A stretch of 29,459 nucleotides of DNA from Clostridiales bacterium (GTDB lineage: Bacteria; Bacillota; Clostridia; Christensenellales; Aristaeellaceae), in the NCBI GenBank assembly GCA_004554085.1, contig SFNY01000041.1, forward strand, positions 1 to 29,459, in the 5' to 3' direction. The translations under genes and the position numbers were made by a program. Positions within the stretch are counted from its first letter, which is position 1. Each line of letters begins with the position of its first letter. The notes below the pieces were generated by a model, which worked only from the letters and a program-made list of their open reading frames with translations, searched no databases and was not told the origin of the DNA. Positions 8,012-14,704 of the stretch are shown here, piece by piece.

Positions 8012-8051
8012 AGGGGCGATCTCAAAACGATACAGTTTTGAGATCGCCCCT
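8012..8051 (-). terminator. Strong terminator after the YARHG gene
   Basis: A perfect 17-bp inverted repeat (8012-8028 with 8035-8051) with a 6-nt loop. On the minus strand it follows the stop at 8069 and is trailed by CAATTCTTT. It ends the luxS-to-YARHG gene run. Confidence 0.8.
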
Positions 8052-8068
8052 TGCATAGAAAGTCTGCT

Positions 8069-9613
8069 TCAGTCCTCCAGACCCTTGATGGTCTCCACGT
8101 TGGCCATCTCGATGCTGTTCAGGCAGTTGTAGTCGAAGTCCGGGTCGATGGTGTACCAGCTCTTGCTGCCGAAGTAGGTCTGGTACTTCTCCTTCTGGAA
8201 GGGGTAGCCGTGACGGGCGAGGATCTCGTTGCGCATCAGCGCCAAGGTATCCTTGTCGTACTGCTTCAGCTCATCCTTGCTGTACAGGCGGGTGTCGCTG
8301 TCGGGGAGCAGGTATTCGCTCTCCTCAACGACCTCCTCCTCCGGCTCGGGGGTGGTCAGCACCAGCTGGGGCATGGAGGCGTAGGTGGGGTCGCAGGCGG
8401 CGCACACGGCAAATTCCGTGCCGTTGAACTCGTCCACATCGCCGTTCTCCAGGTTGACGCGCAGCAGGTGTTCGCCGGTGCGCAGGTAGACCATGCTGCC
8501 CAGCAGGGCGGTGGTCATGGCGTAATTCTGATAGGCGGCGGGCAGGTAGGCCAGCACCGTCTCGTTGCCCGCAGCGTCGCGGCGGATCAGGCGGGTGGTG
8601 GTCTCCATGCACTCGTCCCAGAACGTGGTTTGTGCGTCGGAGCCGACGTAGATCAGTTCGTCGCCGTACCACAGCGCGGGCGCGCACCAGGCCTCGATGA
8701 GGATGTCCTCGTCGATGTTCTCCACGTTCACCAGGCGGGAGTTGGCGAAGTCGCCCTCGCTGTCGCTCAGGGAGGCGTAGATGTTCTCGCCGTCGGTGCG
8801 GATGGAATCGACGATCACCGTAAAGGCCTGACCCTCCATGCGCAGGCTGAGCGCATTGCCGGCGGGATTCGATACGACCTTGATCAGCTTGCCGTCCAGA
8901 TTGTAGAGCATGAAGTTGGTGAAGTCGTAGGCGTAGACCCCGTTGCGGTAGCAGGAGCTGACGGCGATGCGGTCATTGCTGACGGCCATGTGCGCGTCGC
9001 CGTTGCCCAGGCCGGTGATCAGCTCGGTCACGTTGCCGCCGTCCAGATCCATGCGGAGCACGCTCAGGCCGTGGCTGTAAGTGGTGGTGTAGCGGCTCTC
9101 GCCCGCATCGCCGCCCCAGCCGTCGGCGATGGTCTCATATTCGCCGCCCACGTCGCTGTTGCCGATGTAGTAGATGTGGCCCTTGTACACCGTCATCTCC
9201 CGATAGCCGGTGTAGCTGTCGCAGGAGGTCAGGCAAATGTCGCCGTACTCGGAGTCCACGCCCCTGCGCAGGGGTGCGCCGATGGCGGTGATGCTGCCGT
9301 CCGCGTCCAGTCGGTAGGGGGTCTCGATGGCCTCGTCGCCGTACTCGCCCGCAGTCTCGCTGCCCACGAAGTACAGCGCGCCGTCCACGTACTGCAGGCG
9401 GCTGACCTCGCCCTCGAACAGGGTCTCCACGCCGCCCTCGGCGTTCAAACGCTGCAGACCGTTCAGGGAGAAGTACAATTCGCCCTCCGCGCCGACGGCT
9501 GCGACGCCGCCCGCACCGATGTTCTGGGAAAGGGGTTCGATTTCGGCTTCAGCCACGGCTGCGCCACACAGCGCGAGCGCCGCGGCGAGGATGGATGCAA
9601 GAATTTTCTTCAT
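8069..9613 (-). CDS. Secreted protein with propeller-like repeats and a C-terminal YARHG domain
   Basis: A 514-residue protein. The N-terminus MKKILASILAAALALCGAAVAEAE is a typical Sec signal peptide (shown here in full only as evidence of K-K, a hydrophobic core and an AEA cleavage region). The middle has repeated blocks such as LYFVGSETAG, IYYIGNSDVGG, LVRTGEHLLRVNLENGDV, the pattern of DUF5050-like beta-propellers. The last 75 residues fit the YARHG domain: ALMRNEILARHGYPF, then YFGSKSWYTID. YARHG domains are extracellular and probably bind cell-wall or other surface ligands; function is not established. The ribosome binding site is GGAGAG. It lies 80 bp after the nucleotidyltransferase gene with no strong terminator between. 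Confidence 0.82.
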   Translation of the reverse strand: MKKILASILAAALALCGAAVAEAEIEPLSQNIGAGGVAAVGAEGELYFSLNGLQRLNAEGGVETLFEGEVSRLQYVDGALYFVGSETAGEYGDEAIETPYRLDADGSITAIGAPLRRGVDSEYGDICLTSCDSYTGYREMTVYKGHIYYIGNSDVGGEYETIADGWGGDAGESRYTTTYSHGLSVLRMDLDGGNVTELITGLGNGDAHMAVSNDRIAVSSCYRNGVYAYDFTNFMLYNLDGKLIKVVSNPAGNALSLRMEGQAFTVIVDSIRTDGENIYASLSDSEGDFANSRLVNVENIDEDILIEAWCAPALWYGDELIYVGSDAQTTFWDECMETTTRLIRRDAAGNETVLAYLPAAYQNYAMTTALLGSMVYLRTGEHLLRVNLENGDVDEFNGTEFAVCAACDPTYASMPQLVLTTPEPEEEVVEESEYLLPDSDTRLYSKDELKQYDKDTLALMRNEILARHGYPFQKEKYQTYFGSKSWYTIDPDFDYNCLNSIEMANVETIKGLED

Positions 9614-9693
9614 ATTATTCTCTCCGTTTCAATTTGTCAGGTTACGCAGCTTGGACGCAGACGCCGGAAAAAAGTTCCGATTTCTGCCAAAGC

Positions 9694-10602
9694 TTACCAG
9701 AGCTTTTCGGGGTAAACGTTATTTTGCCGCATTTCGGCCATGGCGGTTTGCACCTTATCCAGATCCTCGCGGTAGGTCACGCCGTACCAGCGCTCGCCGG
9801 TCTCCAGCACGCGCACGCGGGCCCTGCCCTCGCGGATCAGCGCATCCGGCACGCTGGGCAGGTAGAACTCCGCCTTCAGCGGGTTCTCCACGGCGCTGGT
9901 GCGCAAAAACTGCTCGAAGCGCCGCTTCATCTCGTCCAGAATGCCGTGGTTGAAGGCCCATAGGTTCATGGAAACCTTCGTGCCCGCGGGGATGAAGGTA
10001 TAGTTCTCGCCGTCCTCGGTGAAGGCCGCGCCGCCCTCGCGGGGCTCGATGCGCAGGCGCTCGTCGATGGAGCGCAGCATGCCGCTCTCGTCCACGCTGC
10101 AAACGCCCCGGGACACGTAGCCGTTCTCGGTCAGGGTGTTCTCGATGCGGTAGCCCACCATGGCGTGATCGCAGGGATCGTGGGGGGAGGTGAGGAAGTC
10201 GCAGGCCAGCCGGAACGCGCCGGGGCCGTAGTAGTCGTCGGCGTTGATGGCGGCGAAGTCGCCCTCGATGGCATCGGCGGCGCAGAGCACGGCGTGGGCG
10301 GTGCCCCAGGGCTTCACGCGGCCCTCCGGCACGGCAAAGCCCTCCGGGAGGCGGTTCAGGGTCTGGTAGGCGTACACCAGCTCGGCGTGCTGCGCGATGC
10401 GGTCGCCGATGGCGGCGCGGAAGTCGGCCTCCATCTCCGGCTTGATGACGCACACGATGCGGCCGAAGCCTGCGCGCAGCGCGTCGTAGATGGAGTAATC
10501 GATGATCACATGGCCGCGATCATCCACCGGAGTGATCTGCTTGCAGCCGCCGAACCGGCTGCCCAGTCCGGCAGCCATGATGACCAGCGTGGGTTTGTTC
10601 AT
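9694..10602 (-). CDS. Sugar-nucleotide-type nucleotidyltransferase
   Basis: The start at 10602 (MNKPTLVIMAAGLGSRFGG) is preceded by AAAGGGA; upstream in-frame codons up to 10668 are not supported by a binding site. The product has 302 residues. It has the nucleotide-binding signature MAAGLGSRFGG, with a lysine soon after (CKQITPV), the PWGTAHAVL substrate-pocket motif and the metal-binding INADDYYG. This is the NTP_transferase fold that joins a nucleotide to a sugar phosphate or similar acceptor. The weaker GSRFGG rather than the GxGTRLxPLT form places it outside the classical RmlA/GalU groups, so the acceptor is unknown. Gene order suggests it is cotranscribed with luxS and DUF2148. Confidence 0.87.
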   Translation of the reverse strand: MNKPTLVIMAAGLGSRFGGCKQITPVDDRGHVIIDYSIYDALRAGFGRIVCVIKPEMEADFRAAIGDRIAQHAELVYAYQTLNRLPEGFAVPEGRVKPWGTAHAVLCAADAIEGDFAAINADDYYGPGAFRLACDFLTSPHDPCDHAMVGYRIENTLTENGYVSRGVCSVDESGMLRSIDERLRIEPREGGAAFTEDGENYTFIPAGTKVSMNLWAFNHGILDEMKRRFEQFLRTSAVENPLKAEFYLPSVPDALIREGRARVRVLETGERWYGVTYREDLDKVQTAMAEMRQNNVYPEKLW

Positions 10603-10698
10603 GATATTTCGTCCCTTTCTGTTGCAGGGCGCAGTTGAGTGCGCAGACATGCAAATAGCAGCGCGCAATCGCCCGCCGCCGTTGGAGTTGGTGAACCG

Positions 10699-11241
10699 TC
10701 AGGCCTTGCGCTTGCGGTCGAAGAAGGGCGACTTTCCGCTGACGGACAGTGGCAGGCCGAACACCTGGCCCACGTTCTCGCCCAGCAGGCCCATTTCCTT
10801 CGCGGCGCGCCCGGCGGAGAACAGCACGCGGCTGTCCATGCGCAGGTCGGCTGCGGTGGCGGCGGCGCTGCCCAGGGCGATGCCCACGTCGATGGGATCG
10901 TAGGCGCACACGCCGTTGTTTTCGCGGCATGCGGCGCAGTCCCTGAAGTGGCAGTAGCCGCAGATCTCGCCCAGGCCGCGCTGACCCTCCTCGATGCCGA
11001 TCAGCACCAGTGCGTTGGCGGTGCGCACGTTGCCCGCGTCGCGCAGGAAGAAGTCCGCGCCCAGGGCATTGCCCATGCGCTCCATGGTCTCGGCCACGGC
11101 GTCCTTGTCCGCGTCGGTGAGCACGGCGGTGTGGATGTTGTCGATGCCGCGGGCCTTGGGTGCGGTGCGCGCAGCCGCGCACACGCGGGCGGCCGCGTCC
11201 AGTGCGGCGCGGCGCTCCATATCTTCGGAATTGTAGAACAT
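10699..11241 (-). CDS. DUF2148 ferredoxin-like protein
   Basis: A 180-residue protein from ATG 11241, with AAGGAGGC six nt upstream. It has a cysteine cluster CGYCHFRDCAAC followed by a further cysteine (NNGVCAYD), which could hold an iron-sulphur cluster, and the typical ending of DUF2148 proteins: DIGIALGSAAATAADLR-like helix, RVLFSAGRAAKEMGLL, and the VFGLPLSVSGKSPFFDR segment. The family is annotated only as ferredoxin-domain containing. It lies 18 bp downstream of luxS and is almost certainly in the same transcript. A role linked to methyl-cycle or sulphur chemistry is possible from the neighbour only. Confidence 0.88.
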   Translation of the reverse strand: MFYNSEDMERRAALDAAARVCAAARTAPKARGIDNIHTAVLTDADKDAVAETMERMGNALGADFFLRDAGNVRTANALVLIGIEEGQRGLGEICGYCHFRDCAACRENNGVCAYDPIDVGIALGSAAATAADLRMDSRVLFSAGRAAKEMGLLGENVGQVFGLPLSVSGKSPFFDRKRKA

Positions 11242-11259
11242 GACAATGCCTCCTTGGTG

Positions 11260-11739
11260 TCAGTCGGGATAGATCAGGCGATCCTGCGCGGGATTGGAAA
11301 GCACCTCGCGGATGTACTTTTCGGCGTGATAGCGCGCCATGGGCAGGTTCATGTCCAGGTAGTTGCCGCAGTCCTTCGCGGACGCGCCGGGGATCTCGCC
11401 CTCGTAACCTGCGATGAAGCGGAACATGCCGTCCACCAGCGGCAGGATGTCTGCGCTTTTGTATTCGCCCGCCAGCAGCAGATAGAAGCCCGTGCGGCAG
11501 CCCATGGGGCCGAAGTACAGCACGCGATCCTTCCACTGGGGATCGTTGCGAAGGTAAGTTGCACCCAGGTGCTCGATGGCGTGCACGGCGGCGGTGTCCA
11601 TCACCGGCTCGGTGTTGGGGCGGGTCATGCGGATGTCGAAGGTGGTGATTTTCTCCTGCCCTGCGCAGTCCACCCGGGAGACGTAGAGCCCGGTTTGCAG
11701 GCGGAGATGGTCGATGGTGAAGCTGGTAATCTTTTCCAT
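11260..11739 (-). CDS. luxS: S-ribosylhomocysteine lyase LuxS
   Basis: A 159-residue protein, normal for LuxS. It cleaves S-ribosylhomocysteine into homocysteine and DPD, the precursor of autoinducer-2. The metal site HAIEH (His53, His57, with Glu56) and the third ligand Cys124 (DCGNY) are present, as are the catalytic Cys81 in GPMGCRTGFY and the TFDIRMTRPN segment. The ribosome binding site GGGAGG sits 7 nt from the ATG. The promoter at 11777-11804 is close to consensus. No pfs/mtnN gene is seen beside it. Confidence 0.97.
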   Translation of the reverse strand: MEKITSFTIDHLRLQTGLYVSRVDCAGQEKITTFDIRMTRPNTEPVMDTAAVHAIEHLGATYLRNDPQWKDRVLYFGPMGCRTGFYLLLAGEYKSADILPLVDGMFRFIAGYEGEIPGASAKDCGNYLDMNLPMARYHAEKYIREVLSNPAQDRLIYPD

Positions 11740-11776
11740 GGTTTGCCTCCCGGTTGAAGATACATATTCATAATAA

Positions 11777-11804
11777 ATTATATGTAAGGCCGCATAGAAG
11801 TCAA
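11777..11804 (-). promoter_or_regulatory. Promoter of the luxS operon
   Basis: On the minus strand TTGACT (11804-11799), a 16-bp spacer and a perfect TATAAT (11782-11777). A 7-bp inverted repeat TACATAT/ATATGTA (11761-11767 with 11780-11786) overlaps the -10 and initiation region and could be an operator. Confidence 0.75.
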
Positions 11805-11938
11805 GCGCGGCAGGGTTAGTTTTCGGGGAAGCCGTGGGCGGGCAAGTTGTGAAAAACTTTTGAAATATGCGCGCGGGGTATATTTATGGAACATGAAGTG
11901 CATACTCTTAATCAACGACGCTTTTGGAGGATGCGAAA

Positions 11939-12682
11939 ATGGAGCAGGCAATTTCCAAAACGGGAAGAAGGACGGGGTGGAGCGAGCGCGAAAACCAGCT
12001 CCTGTGGGAGACCGCCGACGAAGCACAGCAGCAGGGCCTGCCTTTGAAGGCCGTATTTGAGCAGATCGCACAGGCCACGGGCCGCCGGCCCAACAGCATT
12101 CGCAACTACTATTACGCCCAGGTGCGCAACCGGGAGGACGGACACCCCCACGCCGCCCGCTTCGTGCCCTTCACCCAGGAGGAGGTGGACTGGCTGATGG
12201 AGCAGGTGCTCACCGCCCGCGCCGCAGGGCAGAGCGTGCGCAGCTGCCTGCAGAAGCTCTCCGGCGGCGACCACAGCCTGATGCTGCGTTACCAGAACAA
12301 GTACCGCGCCGTCATCAAGAGCCGCCCGGACTACGTGCGCGCGCTGGTGGAGAAGCTCAACGGCGAGGGTGTGATGTGCGACGCGCCCCAGGTGAACCAC
12401 CGCAATCGCAGTGACCTGAACGCGTCCTGCGTCCAGCTGGTGGACGAGGCCCAGCGCAGCGGCGACGCGGAGCTTGCCCGGGCCTGCGACGTGATCACCA
12501 AGTACCTGCGCCAGCGCAGGGTGACGGACGCGGGGGAGAAGCCGGGCAGCGCGGCGGCGGAGCTGATCGCGCCCATCAAGGACTTCCTGGCCCTGCCAAG
12601 CGAGGAGCGCGTCCGGGAGCTGGAGCCCTTCTGCGAGGATCTGGCTGCGCGCATCGGCGCGGCGGAGGCCGAGCTGGACTGA
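11939..12682 (+). CDS. Myb/SANT-like DNA-binding protein
   Basis: The start at ATG 11939 has GGAGG (11926-11930) 8 nt upstream, giving 247 residues. The first block (about residues 10-60) reads TGWSERENQLLWETADEA, then IAQATGRRPNSIRNYYY, the tryptophan-helix-turn-helix pattern of Myb/SANT domains, close to that of RsfA-type and related Clostridial regulators. A second weaker copy follows (FVPFTQEEVDWLMEQV). The C-terminal half is helical and charged, possibly for dimerisation. It likely binds DNA; target genes are unknown. It diverges from luxS, and a hairpin terminator follows the stop. Confidence 0.72.
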   Translation: MEQAISKTGRRTGWSERENQLLWETADEAQQQGLPLKAVFEQIAQATGRRPNSIRNYYYAQVRNREDGHPHAARFVPFTQEEVDWLMEQVLTARAAGQSVRSCLQKLSGGDHSLMLRYQNKYRAVIKSRPDYVRALVEKLNGEGVMCDAPQVNHRNRSDLNASCVQLVDEAQRSGDAELARACDVITKYLRQRRVTDAGEKPGSAAAELIAPIKDFLALPSEERVRELEPFCEDLAARIGAAEAELD

Positions 12683-12691
12683 GCATGACCG

Positions 12692-12745
12692 GCACAGAGT
12701 GAAGCGGAGCGATTCCGGTTGGAATCGCTCCACTGTGCGTTTATC
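12692..12745 (+). terminator. Terminator after the Myb-like gene
   Basis: A perfect 11-bp stem GGAGCGATTCC/GGAATCGCTCC (12706-12716 with 12721-12731), loop GGTT, and an outer GCACAG/CTGTGC pair (12692-12697 with 12733-12738), followed by GTTTATC. A very similar element lies at 14657-14700. Confidence 0.8.
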
Positions 12746-12786
12746 GGGGGCCGACCGCCGCACGGAACGCCTCCGGGAGAATGCTC

Positions 12787-12815
12787 TTTACAATTTTTGC
12801 CCCATTTGCTATACT
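12787..12815 (+). promoter_or_regulatory. Promoter of the radical SAM cassette
   Basis: TTTACA (12787-12792), exactly 17 bp, TATACT (12810-12815), in an AT-rich gap 34 bp before the radical SAM start codon. The binding site GAAGGTG before ATG 12849 is moderate. Confidence 0.7.
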
Positions 12816-12848
12816 TAAGGCAAATTAAAATTTATTGAAGGTGCAAAA

Positions 12849-13952
12849 ATGCCGAATCCCATCAAGCAGCGGGATATGAACCGCCTTGCGGAATACAGGG
12901 ACGGGCTGTACGCGCATCCCCGGCTGCGGTATCTGTTTCTGGAGCTGACCGACGCGTGCAATCTCTCCTGCCTGCACTGCGGGAGCAACGCCTGCCCGCA
13001 GAACAGCCGCTTTCTGGATGCGGAGGATGCAAAGCGGGTCATGGACGAGGTGGCGGAGCGCTATCCTGCGCAGGGCATCATGATCTGCCTGACCGGCGGC
13101 GAACCCCTGCTGCACCCGGATTTTTTTGAAATCGCTGCGCATGCGAAGAAGCGCGGCTTTTCCTGCGGCATGACCACAAACGGCATGCTGATCGATGCGT
13201 CCGTCGCGGAAAGGCTGGTCGCCTGCGGCATGAACTCCCTGTCCGTCAGCCTGGACGGTCTGCGGGATACCCACGACTGGTTCAGAAACCGGGCGGGCTC
13301 CTTTGATAAGAGCGTCCAGGGCATCAGAAACCTGCTGAACGCCTCATCCGGCAGGGTGATTGCCCAGGTCACCACCGTCGTGCATCAGAAAAACCTGCAC
13401 CAGCTGGAGCAGATGTTTGAATTTGTGCAGGATCTCGGCGTGGATTCGTGGCGGGTGATCAATCTGGAGCCCATCGGCCGCGCGCTTCAGCACGGGGCTC
13501 TGCTGCTGGAGCCGGAACAGCTGCGGCAGCTGCTGCGGTTCATCCGCGAGAAGAGATACGATGCGCGGGTGCGCATGGACGTCACCTATGGCTGTTCGCA
13601 CTATCTGACGGAGGAATATGAGCGAACTGTGCGCGACCACTATTTCATCTGCGGCTCTGGCATCTTCGTCGCGAGCATCCTGTGCAACGGAGACATTTAC
13701 TCCTGCCTGGACATTGAACGGCGGCCGGAGCTGGTGCAGGGAAACATCCACGCAGACAGCTTTGTGGACGTATGGGAGAATCGCTTTCGGGAATTCCGGC
13801 GCGACCGCACGCAGGATTGCGAAATGTGCCGCCGGTGCGCCGACCGCAGGTATTGCCGCGGAGACGCGGCCCACACATGGGATTACGACAGGGATCAGCC
13901 CCTGCTTTGTTTCAGAAATCTTTTGTCGGAGGGGAGAGATTCAATATGCTGA
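12849..13952 (+). CDS. Radical SAM/SPASM domain enzyme
   Basis: A 367-residue protein. The SAM-binding iron-sulphur motif is CNLSCLHC (Cys37, 41, 44), followed by LTGGEPLLHPDF (GGEP 83-86) and SVSLDGLRDTHDWFR, typical of peptide-modifying radical SAM enzymes. The C-terminal SPASM region carries Cys268, 279, 286, 324, 327, 330, 336 and 354, enough for two auxiliary clusters; CNGDIYSCLD and CEMCRRCADRRYCRGD are hallmark segments, and a last cysteine is the C-terminal residue 367. SPASM enzymes often install thioether, C-C or other crosslinks in ribosomal peptides, or mature enzyme active sites. Its stop overlaps by 7 nt with the following repeat-protein gene, which is therefore the first candidate substrate (inference). 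No peptide-recognition (RRE) domain is obvious. Confidence 0.92.
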   Translation: MPNPIKQRDMNRLAEYRDGLYAHPRLRYLFLELTDACNLSCLHCGSNACPQNSRFLDAEDAKRVMDEVAERYPAQGIMICLTGGEPLLHPDFFEIAAHAKKRGFSCGMTTNGMLIDASVAERLVACGMNSLSVSLDGLRDTHDWFRNRAGSFDKSVQGIRNLLNASSGRVIAQVTTVVHQKNLHQLEQMFEFVQDLGVDSWRVINLEPIGRALQHGALLLEPEQLRQLLRFIREKRYDARVRMDVTYGCSHYLTEEYERTVRDHYFICGSGIFVASILCNGDIYSCLDIERRPELVQGNIHADSFVDVWENRFREFRRDRTQDCEMCRRCADRRYCRGDAAHTWDYDRDQPLLCFRNLLSEGRDSIC

Positions 13953-14533
13953 ATCATACCAGGAGAGGCGATCCCAAAGGAATCTCCCGGAATCGGTGCA
14001 GCAACTGCAACGCACCGCTTGGAAAGGGGGACAAATATTGCGGCTTTTGCGGAACACGGCGCGGCGAAGGCGCCTACGAGCCTGTCTGGGATATCCGCAA
14101 GATGGGCACCGTCTATGGCCCGCCGCCGGATTTGCGCGGCTTTGATCCCGATCAACCCGGCGACACGGTACGGATAGACGACGCGGATGCGGCGTACAAG
14201 CCCGGTGACACGGTGCGGATAGACGATGTTGATGCGGTGTACAAGCCCGGCGATACGGTGCGGATAGGCGATGCCGATGCGGCGTACAAGCCCGGTGACA
14301 CGGTGCGGATAGATGATGTTGATGCGGCGTATCAACCCGGCAAAACGGTGCGGCGGTCTGATGCCGATGCGACATATCAACCCGGCAAAACGGTACGGAA
14401 CGACGATGTTGATATGGCGCATCAACCCGGCGAAACGGTGCGGCGGTCTGATGCAGATACGGTGCATCCGTCCGGCGATACGGTGCGGATCGGCGGTGCC
14501 GATATGACGTATCGAGACAGCGATACGGTCTGA
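13946..14533 (+). CDS. Zinc-knuckle protein with eight tandem 15-residue repeats
   Basis: A 195-residue protein from ATG 13946, preceded by GGAGGGGAGAG and overlapping the radical SAM gene. Residues 18-35 hold a CxxC-10-CxxC zinc ribbon (Cys18, 21, 32, 35). A linker with the motif MGTVYGPPP (53-61) follows. From residue 71 to 190 there are eight 15-residue units of the form PG(D/K/E)TVRxxDxDAxYx, then a last DSDTV at the stop. Each unit keeps Gly, Thr-Val-Arg and an aromatic or His. There is no signal peptide or membrane helix, so it is probably cytosolic. It may be a substrate of the adjacent SPASM enzyme, a scaffold with regularly spaced threonines for phosphorylation/FHA binding, or a structural repeat protein. 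I do not recognise the family with certainty. Confidence 0.85.
   Translation: MLNHTRRGDPKGISRNRCSNCNAPLGKGDKYCGFCGTRRGEGAYEPVWDIRKMGTVYGPPPDLRGFDPDQPGDTVRIDDADAAYKPGDTVRIDDVDAVYKPGDTVRIGDADAAYKPGDTVRIDDVDAAYQPGKTVRRSDADATYQPGKTVRNDDVDMAHQPGETVRRSDADTVHPSGDTVRIGGADMTYRDSDTV
14156..14515 (+). repeat. Eight in-frame 45-bp tandem repeats
   Basis: The coding repeats start at 14156 and run 8 x 45 bp. Units alternate at the nucleotide and residue level between a DAD form (units 1, 3, 5, 7) and a DVD form (units 2, 4, 6), showing growth by a 90-bp double unit. Divergence rises toward the 3' end. Confidence 0.92.
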
Positions 14534-14656
14534 TGAACCGGTCCTGACAGCTTCCCGACGGCGGTGCGCGGTTGATGGACACAGCGCAGCTTGTTCTGCG
14601 GAGCGGGCGCAGCCTTGTGCCGGTCAGATATGAGGAAGAAAGCCGAACAGATACAA

Positions 14657-14700
14657 CACAGCGGAGCGATTTCCAATGGAACCGCTCCGCTGTGCGTTTG
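14657..14700. terminator. Terminator after the repeat-protein gene
   Basis: A perfect 12-bp stem CACAGCGGAGCG (14657-14668) with CGCTCCGCTGTG (14683-14694), extended by TT.CC/GGA pairs, followed by CGTTTGTCTG. It sits between converging genes and is a near copy of the terminator at 12692-12745. The 14534-14656 stretch before it holds no gene that I can support. Confidence 0.8.
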
Positions 14701-14704
14701 TCTG

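Noticed and set aside
8051..9715. Long plus-strand frame opposite the YARHG protein gene
   Set aside because: Composition is typical of antisense GC-rich sequence; the minus strand has a signal peptide, RBS and YARHG domain.
11878..11908. Sporulation sigma-E/K-like promoter before the Myb-like gene
   Set aside because: ATATT and CATACTCT elements are present, but the 16-bp spacing is off and the match is too loose to call.
14156..14515. CRISPR-like array
   Set aside because: The 45-bp repeats are contiguous, in frame and without unique spacers; they encode protein repeats.
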